The notes under the pieces: generated by a model
Seen by the model: the letters and a program-made list of their open reading frames with translations, nothing else
What the model was told of the DNA's origin: nothing
Database searches by the model: none
Part shown: in pieces, positions 1-5,591 of the stretch
Numbering within the stretch: the stretch's first letter is position 1
Layout of the letters: each line of letters begins with the position of its first letter
DNA from: Elusimicrobiota bacterium
GTDB lineage: Bacteria > Omnitrophota > Gorgyraeia > Zapsychrales > Fredricksoniimonadaceae
Direction: 5' to 3'
DNA length: 9,355 nt
Assembly: GCA_012514595.1 (NCBI GenBank)
Contig: JAAYZZ010000003.1
Span: 1-9,355 of the forward strand
Translations under genes and position numbers: made by a program

Positions 1-1
1 C

Positions 2-112
2 GAGTGCCAGGAGAACATCCGGATCATCCGGATCTATCTGGGCGACCAGATGGCTAATGCCGTCGGGATCGGGAAAGTCGCGAAGAAGAAACTGGAGTTG
101 GCGGAAGTTTAG
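2..112 (+). CDS. ntpD: V-type ATP synthase subunit D, C-terminal end (partial)
   Basis: An open frame enters from the left edge and stops at TAG 110-112, leaving 36 visible residues. They include the stretch NIRIIRIYLGDQ, then AVGIGKVAKKK and the end LELAEV. This fits the C-terminal helix of the central-stalk (rotor shaft) subunit D of V/A-type ATPases, where an Asn/Thr-Ile-Arg segment is followed by a charged, Lys-rich tail. The identification rests mostly on context, because subunits I and K follow directly, and A-B-D-I-K is the known order in Chlamydia. The protein would couple ATP hydrolysis or synthesis in the A/B head to rotation of the K ring. It is separated from subunit I by 81 bases containing short tandem repeats. 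Too little is visible to exclude another helical protein. Confidence 0.72.
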   Translation, partial: ECQENIRIIRIYLGDQMANAVGIGKVAKKKLELAEV

Positions 113-116
113 GAAA

Positions 117-144
117 GGCACTGGGCACTAGGCACCAGGCACTG
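117..144. repeat. Heptamer tandem repeat, 4 copies
   Basis: Four head-to-tail 7-base units: GGCACTG, GGCACTA, GGCACCA, GGCACTG. They differ only at the last two positions. They begin 5 bases after the stop of subunit D and lie in non-coding sequence just before a second array with a different unit. Confidence 0.85.
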
Positions 145-154
145 GAATGACATT

Positions 155-185
155 CTTGTGACCTTGTGACCTTGTGACGTGTGAC
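155..185. repeat. Octamer tandem repeat, 3 copies plus a degenerate unit
   Basis: Three exact head-to-tail copies of CTTGTGAC cover 155-178. A shortened unit GTGTGAC follows at 179-185. The array ends 8 bases before the ATG of subunit I, so it occupies the place where a ribosome binding site would be expected. Confidence 0.85.
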
Positions 186-193
186 ATGCGTCC

Positions 194-1897
194 ATGATCG
201 TTCCGATGAAAAAAGTCCATCTGGTGGTCCTCGAGAAGGACCGAACGGTTGCGCTTGAGATCCTGCGCGGCCTGGGGGTCGTTCATGTGGAACCCCTCAA
301 GGAACCGGTGGGTTCTGCCTTGGATGACGCGCGTCATGAGGCGCGGGTCGTGGCCGAGGCGGCCGCCATTTTGTCTTCCCGAAAGAAGGCGCAGGCATCT
401 TGTGGCGATCTCCCTGACGGAAAGGCTCTCGCCCGTGAGATCGACCACTGCATGCACGAGATCCATGCCCTCAAGGAGGAGGTCGTGCGGCTTGAGGCCC
501 TGATCACGCGATGGGCCGCCTGGGGGGATTTCTCTCCGTCGGACCTCACGGTCCTTCATTCCCGCGGCCTTGAGGCAGGTCTTTGCGAATTGACCGACGC
601 GGATCTGAAAGAGGTTCCGGAGGGAGTCACGGTCGAGGTCTTGTCACGCGAAGGCGCGCGTTCGCGTTCTTTGGTGATCGCGGCGGGCGGTGTCCAGATC
701 CCGTGGGCGTGTCTTGATATTCCGGACCAGGGGCCGGAGGAGATGCGACGGGTTCGCGAAGAGAAACTCTGCCGGATCGGGGAGCTTGAAAAAAAGATCG
801 ACGCGCAAGTCCCTTATCTTCCGGCCTTGCAAAAGGTCCTGGCTGTTCTCGAGGGGGAGGTCGCTTTTCACGAAGTGGCCGGCGGCATGAGCGCGGAAGG
901 ACCTCTTTTGGTGCTTCGGGGATTTGTCCCGGCGCCGGAGTCTTCCCGCGTCCGGGAGGCGGCACAGAAACAGGGATGGGCCATCCTTCTCGAGGATCCT
1001 GCAGAAGCGGATGCGGTCCCGACCCTTCTCAAGAATCCGGCATGGATCGAGTTCCTCCGTCCCGTGCTGAACATCTTGAGCATTCTTCCCGGATATCGCG
1101 AGGTCGATATCAGCCCTGTGTTCTTTATCTTTTTCGTCATCTTCGTCGGAATGCTGATCGGGGACGCCGGTTACGGGGCGGTGGTGGCGCTCATCTTTGG
1201 CGGGGTGCATATCGCCTCCGCCTCCAGGATCAAGGATCATGCCTTTTTCATCCTGGTGTACCTTCTTTGTGGGGCCGCGATCCTGTGGGGCGTTCTCACA
1301 GGCGTCTATTTCGGCCAGGCGTGGGTGACGGGGACGCTTAAGCCCCTGGTGCCGTGGCTCAACGACACGAAGAATATTCAGGAACTTTGTTTTCTCATCG
1401 GGGCTGTTCATCTGTCGATCGCGCATCTATGGCGCATCGCGCTCAAGTGGCCGTCCCTGGATTGTCTGGTCGACGTGGGATGGCTTCTCATCGTCTGGGT
1501 CATGTTCTTTGCGGCGCGGTTTTATATTCTCGGCTATCCTTTGGCAAGCCCTCTGATCTATGTGCTTGTCGCGGGAGTGGCGCTCTTGCTGTTCTTCCCG
1601 AAATTCAAAGTCGACCCCCTCTTGCCGCTTCAGGTGATCAACATGTTCACGGATGTGGTGTCGTATATCCGCCTTTTTGCCGTCGGGCTGGCAACGGTCG
1701 CGGTGGCGGATGCGGCCAACAGCATGGGTAATATTCCGGCCGCGGTCATTCTGCACGCGCTCAATATCTCTTTGTGCGGTCTGGCGATCATGGTGCACGG
1801 GGTGCGGCTCAATGTGCTGGAGTTCTCGAGCCACATGGGGCTTGAGTGGAGCGGGCGGACGTATCAGCCCTTTAAGGATGTTGAAAAGGTCTCATAA
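194..1897 (+). CDS. ntpI: V-type ATP synthase subunit I (membrane stator, a-type subunit)
   Basis: 567 residues. This is the membrane-embedded stator subunit that forms the ion half-channels against the K ring of a V/A-type ATPase. The N-terminal cytoplasmic half (about 1-300) starts MIVPMKKVHLVVLE, typical of the family, and has charged, coiled-coil-like stretches near 75-105 and 180-225. The family signature is seen at about 277-330: PTLLKNP, then a Pro/Tyr-rich linker, ISPVFFIFF and GDAGYG. About seven or eight hydrophobic segments follow. Arg493 in SYIRLFAVGLA matches the essential arginine of the yeast Vph1 SYLRLWAL motif. Arg538 and Glu544 in the VRLNVLEF segment match the second conserved Arg/Glu helix. 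At 567 residues it is shorter than many homologues, which run about 600-660. No Shine-Dalgarno sequence precedes the ATG at 194. A second in-frame ATG lies at 206, also without one. It sits between D and K in the same operon. Confidence 0.93.
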   Translation: MIVPMKKVHLVVLEKDRTVALEILRGLGVVHVEPLKEPVGSALDDARHEARVVAEAAAILSSRKKAQASCGDLPDGKALAREIDHCMHEIHALKEEVVRLEALITRWAAWGDFSPSDLTVLHSRGLEAGLCELTDADLKEVPEGVTVEVLSREGARSRSLVIAAGGVQIPWACLDIPDQGPEEMRRVREEKLCRIGELEKKIDAQVPYLPALQKVLAVLEGEVAFHEVAGGMSAEGPLLVLRGFVPAPESSRVREAAQKQGWAILLEDPAEADAVPTLLKNPAWIEFLRPVLNILSILPGYREVDISPVFFIFFVIFVGMLIGDAGYGAVVALIFGGVHIASASRIKDHAFFILVYLLCGAAILWGVLTGVYFGQAWVTGTLKPLVPWLNDTKNIQELCFLIGAVHLSIAHLWRIALKWPSLDCLVDVGWLLIVWVMFFAARFYILGYPLASPLIYVLVAGVALLLFFPKFKVDPLLPLQVINMFTDVVSYIRLFAVGLATVAVADAANSMGNIPAAVILHALNISLCGLAIMVHGVRLNVLEFSSHMGLEWSGRTYQPFKDVEKVS

Positions 1898-1912
1898 AAT
1901 AAGGAGGACACG

Positions 1913-2359
1913 ATGGATCAGGGGATGTTGATGCAGTTGAAGGATCTGGGGCTTGCCGCGGTGTTGGGGCTGGCGGCCTGCGGGTCAGCCGCGGGCGCGG
2001 GCGTGGCCGGGATGGCGGCCGTCGGCGGATGGAAGAAGGCCTATGCGCAGAACAAGGCTGCCTCCTTTATGCTGGTCTCCTTCGTCGGGGCGCCGCTTTC
2101 GCAGACCATCTATGGCATGATCCTGATGAACAAGATCGCGGAGGTCGCCTCCACGACAGGCCAGTTCTTCTGGGCCGCGGGGATCTTCGGCGGGGCGGCC
2201 ATGGGACTCTCGGCGTATTTCCAAGGCAAGGCCGGGGCCGCAGCCGCGGATGCCTTTTCCGAAACGGGGAAGGGTTTCGCGAACTATCTCATGGTCCTGG
2301 GGATCATCGAGACGGTCGCGCTCTTTATCATGGTCTTCTTGCTCGGAAAGGTTTCCTGA
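1913..2359 (+). CDS. ntpK: V-type ATP synthase subunit K (rotor c-ring, duplicated hairpin)
   Basis: 148 residues forming two homologous helical hairpins (four membrane segments near 12-35, 50-74, 86-108 and 122-146). This is the V-type duplicated c subunit that forms the ion-translocating rotor ring. The ion-carrying carboxylate is Glu133 in the last helix (GIIETVALF). Aligned by eye with Enterococcus hirae NtpK, the Na+-ligand pattern is kept: Ser63-Gln64 in PLSQTIYG (Thr64-Gln65 there), Gln104 in YFQGKAGAA (Gln110) and Glu133 (Glu139). The first hairpin lacks a carboxylate at the equivalent place, as expected for V-type K subunits. A strong Shine-Dalgarno AAGGAGG (1901-1907) sits 5 bases before the ATG, and subunit I ends 15 bases upstream. 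The gene ends the ATPase operon within this window, and tRNA-Val starts 17 bases later. Confidence 0.95.
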   Translation: MDQGMLMQLKDLGLAAVLGLAACGSAAGAGVAGMAAVGGWKKAYAQNKAASFMLVSFVGAPLSQTIYGMILMNKIAEVASTTGQFFWAAGIFGGAAMGLSAYFQGKAGAAAADAFSETGKGFANYLMVLGIIETVALFIMVFLLGKVS

Positions 2360-2376
2360 TCCCGGAGAGGGTTCTT

Positions 2377-2450
2377 GGGCGAATAGCTCAGTTGGTCAGA
2401 GCAACCGGTTTACATCCGGTAGGTCGAGGGTTCAAGTCCTTCTTCGCCCA
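2377..2450 (+). tRNA. tRNA-Val (anticodon UAC)
   Basis: A complete 74-base cloverleaf. The acceptor stem GGGCGAA pairs with TTCGCCC (2443-2449). The D stem is GCTC/GAGC. The anticodon stem ACCGG/CCGGT encloses loop TTTACAT, which gives anticodon TAC. The T stem GAGGG/CCTTC carries loop TTCAAGT. The discriminator is A at 2450 and CCA is not encoded. The gene begins 17 bases after the stop of subunit K with no visible promoter, so it may be processed from the ATPase operon transcript. A T-rich stretch follows directly. Confidence 0.96.
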
Positions 2451-2459
2451 TATTTTTCT

Positions 2460-2488
2460 TTGACAAATACAGGGGTCATCAGTAAACT
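2460..2488 (+). promoter_or_regulatory. Sigma70-type promoter for tRNA-Asp
   Basis: A perfect -35 hexamer TTGACA at 2460-2465 and a -10 hexamer TAAACT at 2483-2488 are separated by exactly 17 bases. Transcription would start near 2495, about 17 bases before the mature 5' end of tRNA-Asp. It lies in the short spacer between the two tRNA genes. Confidence 0.75.
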
Positions 2489-2511
2489 AGCGATACTTTT
2501 TTGAGACTTTT

Positions 2512-2589
2512 GGGGCCGTGGTGTAGCTTGGTTAACACGCCAGCTTGTCACGCTGGAGATCGCGAGTTCGAATCTCGTCGGCCCCGCCA
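2512..2589 (+). tRNA. tRNA-Asp (anticodon GUC), CCA encoded
   Basis: A complete cloverleaf. The acceptor stem GGGGCCG pairs with CGGCCCC (2579-2585). The D stem is GTGT/ACAC. The anticodon stem CCAGC/GCTGG encloses loop TTGTCAC, giving anticodon GTC. The T stem GCGAG/CTCGT carries loop TTCGAAT. The discriminator is G2586, followed by an encoded CCA at 2587-2589. The neighbouring tRNA-Val lacks CCA, so the encoded CCA may be incidental. The gene has its own promoter upstream and an intrinsic terminator 16 bases downstream. Confidence 0.97.
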
Positions 2590-2605
2590 GTTTTACCACA
2601 TGAAG

Positions 2606-2640
2606 AACCTGCTTCCGTAATGGGAGCAGGTTTTTTGTTT
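2606..2640 (+). terminator. Intrinsic terminator after the tRNA genes
   Basis: An 11-bp stem pairs AACCTGCTTCC (2606-2616) with GGGAGCAGGTT (2622-2632), with one T-G wobble and loop GTAAT. A T-rich tract runs to 2640 (TTTTTTGTTT). The run of A bases on the 5' side makes it partly effective on the opposite strand as well. It closes the tRNA block and insulates the sigma-factor operon that follows. Confidence 0.9.
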
Positions 2641-2658
2641 TTATATTTTGGAAAAATG

Positions 2659-2672
2659 TTCTCTTAAGAGAA
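2659..2672. promoter_or_regulatory. 14-bp perfect palindrome, possible operator
   Basis: TTCTCTTAAGAGAA is its own reverse complement over all 14 bases. It lies in the otherwise gene-free space between the tRNA terminator and the sigma factor gene. Its right edge overlaps the candidate -35 element of an ECF-type promoter (2670-2676), the position expected for a dimeric regulator site. With no loop it is unlikely to be a terminator. Confidence 0.45.
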
Positions 2673-2698
2673 ACTTTTTGGGCATAGGATGTCTCTAA
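2670..2698 (+). promoter_or_regulatory. Possible ECF sigma-type promoter for the sigma/efflux operon
   Basis: GAAACTT at 2670-2676 matches six of seven bases of the sigmaE-type -35 consensus GGAACTT. GTCTCTAA at 2691-2698 resembles the GTCTAA-type -10. The gap is 14 bases, slightly shorter than the usual 15-16. It would place the start about 50 bases before the sigma gene and suggests positive autoregulation, common for ECF operons. I see no better sigma70 promoter in this interval. Confidence 0.4.
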
Positions 2699-2705
2699 CA
2701 GGGGG

Positions 2706-2726
2706 AAGGCGCTTGAGGGCGTCCTT
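2706..2726 (+). other. Leader hairpin upstream of the sigma gene
   Basis: AAGGCGC (2706-2712) can pair with GCG-T-CCTT (2719-2726), with one bulged T and loop TTGAGG. It would fall in the 5' leader of the sigma-factor transcript. No T-tract follows, so it is not a terminator. It may be incidental. Confidence 0.25.
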
Positions 2727-2756
2727 TGGTCCCGAATCGAGGATGGATCAGTCGGC

Positions 2757-3314
2757 ATGCAGGACATCAAAGGCGACGTTGTCAGCCGTGCGGGACAGGG
2801 GGACCTGAAGGCCTTGGAGATGATCTTTAAGGCATACGGGGATCTTGTGTTCAATGTCAGCCTCCGGATCGTTAATAACAGGGAGGATGCCGAGGAGGTT
2901 TCTCAGGATGTTCTTTGGATCATTGCCCGGAAGATCCGGTCTTTTGAGGGGCGTTCCAGCCTGAAGACATGGATCTACCGGATCACGATCAATGCCGCCC
3001 TGCGGTATGCCCGCAGGAATACAGGGAAAGGGCGGTTCGTGGAATACGATGATACGATCAATGGAGGATCCGGGGGAAATGACGTCGAACGGGCGGCAGA
3101 CAAGGAGCAGGCGGAAGCGGTGGTCCAGGGGCTTTTGGGAGAGTTGTCCGAGGAGCAAAGGGCTTGCATTGTTTTGAGGAGCATGGAGGGATTGTCGTAT
3201 GAAGGGATCGCGGATGTTCTGGGGATCCGGGTCAATGCGGTCCGCTCCAGGCTCAAACGGGCGCGGGAGAAGTTATTATCCCGACGGAAAGAGGTGATGC
3301 GTGATGAGATGTGA
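2757..3314 (+). CDS. ECF-type RNA polymerase sigma factor
   Basis: 185 residues, the normal size for a group 4 (ECF) sigma factor that redirects RNA polymerase to stress-response promoters. Region 2 spans about 20-87. It includes DAEEVSQDVLW, the core-binding and -10 helix region, and the RSSLKTWIYRITIN segment. A polar linker (about 90-120) follows. Region 4 (about 124-176) carries the -35-binding helix-turn-helix in LSYEGIADVLGIRVNAVRSR. The only ATG consistent with the full domain is at 2757. A GAGGA at 2739-2743 sits 13 bases away, rather far for a ribosome site. The stop overlaps the start of a zinc-finger anti-sigma gene by 11 bases, so the two are likely made in a coupled way and act as a regulator pair. 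Assignment to a specific ECF subgroup is not possible by eye. Confidence 0.95.
   Translation: MQDIKGDVVSRAGQGDLKALEMIFKAYGDLVFNVSLRIVNNREDAEEVSQDVLWIIARKIRSFEGRSSLKTWIYRITINAALRYARRNTGKGRFVEYDDTINGGSGGNDVERAADKEQAEAVVQGLLGELSEEQRACIVLRSMEGLSYEGIADVLGIRVNAVRSRLKRAREKLLSRRKEVMRDEM
3291..3297 (+). promoter_or_regulatory. Ribosome binding site deciding the anti-sigma start
   Basis: GAGGTGA lies 6 bases before ATG 3304 but only 3 before the in-frame GTG at 3301, favouring 3304. It lies inside the sigma coding sequence, consistent with translational coupling. Confidence 0.6.
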
Positions 3315-3810
3315 AGAAGCCCAGGACCTGATCCTCACCGACCATCTGGACGGGCGTCTTTCCGAGGGTTTTGAGAGAGAGCTGCGCCAGCACCTGGCCG
3401 GATGTGAGAGGTGCCGGGAGTTCTTGGCATCTGCCAAGGAAACTCTTGTTGGGCTGTTTGAGAAGATCCCCTCGGAGCATCTTCCACCCGCCGTGATCGA
3501 ATCTGTCCTGGACCGGATCGAAGAAGAGAGGTCTGCAAGTCTCGCGGGCAAACTTGAGGAGGTCGGGAAAGGGATGTTGGTGTGGCTTGGGGGTTTTAGG
3601 CTCCGCCCGGCTCTTGTTTTCTCGTGCGTTCTTGTTTGTCTTTTGGTCATCGGTATAATGTCGGGGGTGGATCGGATACAGGCGGCGAGGAATGAAACCC
3701 GGGGCCTATATCTCGCTAGTATCGTCGAGCTCTCCGCGAACAATGAAAGAACGATCGACTACGGGACCGCCCTCGAGGATTATTTTCTTCAGGAAAGGGG
3801 AGAGTCATGA
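3304..3810 (+). CDS. Membrane-anchored zinc-finger (ZAS-type) anti-sigma factor
   Basis: 168 residues from ATG 3304, or 169 from GTG 3301. The N-terminal cytoplasmic domain begins MRCEEAQDL and carries the zf-HC2/ZAS pattern: Cys3, then His30-x3-Cys34-x2-Cys37 in HLAGCERC. In this family these residues bind zinc and hold the cognate ECF sigma factor. One membrane segment follows at about 102-120 (LRPALVFSCVLVCLLVIGIM). A short periplasmic tail of about 48 residues ends the protein, with no recognisable domain. The topology suits a sensor that is cleaved or rearranged on an envelope signal. It overlaps the sigma gene by 11 bases upstream. The next gene overlaps it by 4 (ATGA at 3807-3810) and encodes an exported protein that could contact the periplasmic tail. 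Function is inferred from the motif and from pairing with the sigma factor. Confidence 0.88.
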   Translation: MRCEEAQDLILTDHLDGRLSEGFERELRQHLAGCERCREFLASAKETLVGLFEKIPSEHLPPAVIESVLDRIEEERSASLAGKLEEVGKGMLVWLGGFRLRPALVFSCVLVCLLVIGIMSGVDRIQAARNETRGLYLASIVELSANNERTIDYGTALEDYFLQERGES

Positions 3811-4295
3811 GGCAGAGAAACAGCAGAGGGCAAGAGATCGTTCTTTGCGGGATCCTGAGCATCTTTCTGATGACCCCCGCTGTTTGGGCGCGGCCGTTCG
3901 GAGAGCGGCGGGGAAGCGCCGAGGATAGGGAAGAGCAGGGCCGGAGGCATTTTGCTCAGATGAGCGAAAAATTGAATCTGTCCGCTGAACAGCAGGCGCA
4001 GCTGGATGAGAACCGCAGACAGCATAAGACGGAATTTGATGAGCTGATGGCGTCGATCGAAGACAAGAGGGAGGAGCTTCGGGTTGCTTTGGAGAGTCCC
4101 TGGCTGGATCAACAGAGGGTCACGGCGATCCACGAGGATTTGAAAAAGTTGATGAACAAGAAAGAGGATCTGCGTCTTGCGGCGATCCTGTCGATCCGGG
4201 ATATCCTGACACCGGAGCAGTTCGTTCGGTTTCAGGAGATGGCCCCCGGAGGAAAAAGGCCGCCTCCCGGAGGACCTGAAGAAATCCGTGATTAG
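3807..4295 (+). CDS. Exported LTXXQ-motif protein, Spy/CpxP/CnrX-like
   Basis: 162 residues. Residues 1-28 form a signal peptide: a basic N-terminus, core IVLCGILSIFLM, then cleavage after AVWA. The mature protein is highly charged and helical. It has two LTXXQ-type motifs, LSAEQ at 58-62 and LTPEQ at 134-138, the arrangement of the Spy/CpxP family of periplasmic chaperones and stress sensors. The related CnrX/ZraP metal-sensing proteins share a similar helical fold. Candidate metal ligands are few: His48 and Met52, His73, His109 and Met116. The tail is Pro/Gly-rich (PGGKRPPPGGPEE). The ATGA overlap with the anti-sigma gene implies translational coupling. I infer a role as periplasmic sensor or buffer for the anti-sigma factor, or as a chaperone for exporter substrates. 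The exact ligand cannot be read from the sequence. Confidence 0.78.
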   Translation: MRQRNSRGQEIVLCGILSIFLMTPAVWARPFGERRGSAEDREEQGRRHFAQMSEKLNLSAEQQAQLDENRRQHKTEFDELMASIEDKREELRVALESPWLDQQRVTAIHEDLKKLMNKKEDLRLAAILSIRDILTPEQFVRFQEMAPGGKRPPPGGPEEIRD

Positions 4296-4319
4296 CCGAC
4301 GGAAAAAGCGGAACAGAAA

Positions 4320-5591
4320 GTGAATATTTCTATGCTCGGGAGAAGGGTGTTCACAGGGTTCGCGGCGCTGATTCTTGTTACGGCGTCCGCGCGGTCGTTG
4401 GCCGCAGAGGTGTTGTCCTGGGAGGATTGCGTTCGCGAGACGCGAGAGAAGAATCAGGATCTTGTTTCCGCAAAAAAGAAGGTGGAGGAGGCCTGGGCGG
4501 ACAGGGCCGTGACCCGCAGTGCGGTTCTGCCCGATGTTTCGGCCTCGTCTTCCGGAACCAGAAGGTCGACAGATGACGTTGAAACGACGGCCTATAGTGC
4601 CGGGGTTTCGGGTCAGCAGCTGGTGTTCGACGGGTTCAAGGCATCCCATGATCTGGCCGCGGCCCGGGAGAATATCAAGGCCGCGGAATACAATTACGCG
4701 GTGACGTCCTCCAATATCCGTCTGGAGCTCTGGTCCTCTTTCATCGGACTTCTGGGGGCCCAGGAGGCCCTGCGCGTGACCCAGGACATCCTGGACCGTC
4801 GGCAGCAGAATGTGGATCTTGTGACATTGCGCTATCAGGTCGGGCGGGAACATCGGGGCGCTCTCATGACCGCCCAGGCGAACCTGTCCGAGGCGCAGTA
4901 TGATCTGGAGGAGGCCCGGCGTAATGTGTCGCTGTATCAGCGGCGGCTGGTCAAGGCCATGGGTCGGGAGGTTTTTGGCCCTGTGGAGGTCCGGGGGGAT
5001 CTTGTGGTCCCTGTTTCCGGGGAAGAGCCGCCTTCTTTTGAAAAGATCGTCGAGGCCTCGCCCCTTCTAAAACAGGTGGTGGCACAGAAGGAATCGGCCC
5101 GGTTCGGTCTCAAGGCAGCCCGGGCGTCTCTCTTTCCCAAGGTGTACATCAATGCGGGCGCGACCAGGAGCGGGGCGAAGTGGCTGCCCGAGACGGAGGG
5201 GTGGTCCGCGGGGGTCAGCATGGCCATTCCTCTTTTTGAGGGAGGGAAAACGCAGGCCCATATCAGGAAGGCCCGATCGGCCTTTGAGCGGGCCGAGGCC
5301 GACGAAAGAAGCGAACGCCAGGATGTCATTCTGACACTGGCCGAGGCGTGGACACAGTGGCAGAACGACGTGTCCTTTGTCTTTGTTCGGGAGGAATTTC
5401 TCCGGGCCTCCGAGGAGCGGGCCATGATCGCGGAAGGGCAGTATTCCTCGGGACTGGTGACGTTTGATGACTGGACGATCATTGAGGACGATCTGGTCAA
5501 TTACCAGAAAAGCGTTCTCCAGGCCAAGGTCAACGCGCTGGTCGCAGAAGGAAGCTGGTTACAGGCAAAAGGAGTGACGATCGATGATTAA
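4320..5591 (+). CDS. TolC-family outer-membrane efflux channel
   Basis: 423 residues from GTG 4320. The in-frame ATG at 4332 is an alternative start and also leaves a full signal peptide ending near LAAE. The protein has two outer-membrane efflux (OEP) repeats. The first begins LSWEDCVRETREKNQDL and includes LPDVSASSSG, the strand segment QQLVFDGFKA and long amphipathic helices with RYQVGR. The second includes LFPKVYINAG, the strand segment MAIPLFEGGKTQAH and the helix with EGQYSSGLVTFDDW. This is the usual alternation of strands and long helices of the trimeric TolC tunnel. The family forms the exit duct of tripartite pumps. It starts 24 bases after the LTXXQ gene with only a weak ribosome site, and ends overlapping the adaptor gene by 8 bases, so channel, adaptor and ABC transporter are probably one machine. 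Confidence 0.93.
   Translation: MNISMLGRRVFTGFAALILVTASARSLAAEVLSWEDCVRETREKNQDLVSAKKKVEEAWADRAVTRSAVLPDVSASSSGTRRSTDDVETTAYSAGVSGQQLVFDGFKASHDLAAARENIKAAEYNYAVTSSNIRLELWSSFIGLLGAQEALRVTQDILDRRQQNVDLVTLRYQVGREHRGALMTAQANLSEAQYDLEEARRNVSLYQRRLVKAMGREVFGPVEVRGDLVVPVSGEEPPSFEKIVEASPLLKQVVAQKESARFGLKAARASLFPKVYINAGATRSGAKWLPETEGWSAGVSMAIPLFEGGKTQAHIRKARSAFERAEADERSERQDVILTLAEAWTQWQNDVSFVFVREEFLRASEERAMIAEGQYSSGLVTFDDWTIIEDDLVNYQKSVLQAKVNALVAEGSWLQAKGVTIDD
5567..5574 (+). promoter_or_regulatory. Ribosome binding site of the adaptor gene
   Basis: AAAAGGAG lies inside the end of the TolC-type gene, 9 bases before ATG 5584. It supports that start and the 8-base gene overlap. Confidence 0.65.

Noticed and set aside
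112..193. CRISPR-like array
   Set aside because: The units are 7 and 8 bases with no spacers, so they are simple tandem repeats.
644..1426. Long open frame on the minus strand opposite subunit I (260 codons)
   Set aside because: Its translation is rich in Arg, His, Asp and Pro without domains, and it lies wholly opposite a well-supported membrane protein. It is a by-product of GC-rich third positions.
2029..2463. Plus-strand frame ending with IAQLVRATGLHPVGRGF
   Set aside because: It is an out-of-frame reading of subunit K that continues through tRNA-Val.
2377..2589. Possible integration (attachment) site at the tRNA genes
   Set aside because: No integrase gene and no direct repeat of a tRNA 3' end were seen downstream in the window.
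2432..2854. Minus-strand frame reading GPTRFELAISSVTSW
   Set aside because: This is the familiar false translation of the antisense of a tRNA gene (tRNA-Asp here). It also spans the terminator and the sigma start.
3789..4853. Long open frame on the minus strand (354 codons) opposite the LTXXQ and TolC-type genes
   Set aside because: It has low-complexity, Arg/Gly/His/Gln-rich composition, crosses two real genes and shows no motif or ribosome site.
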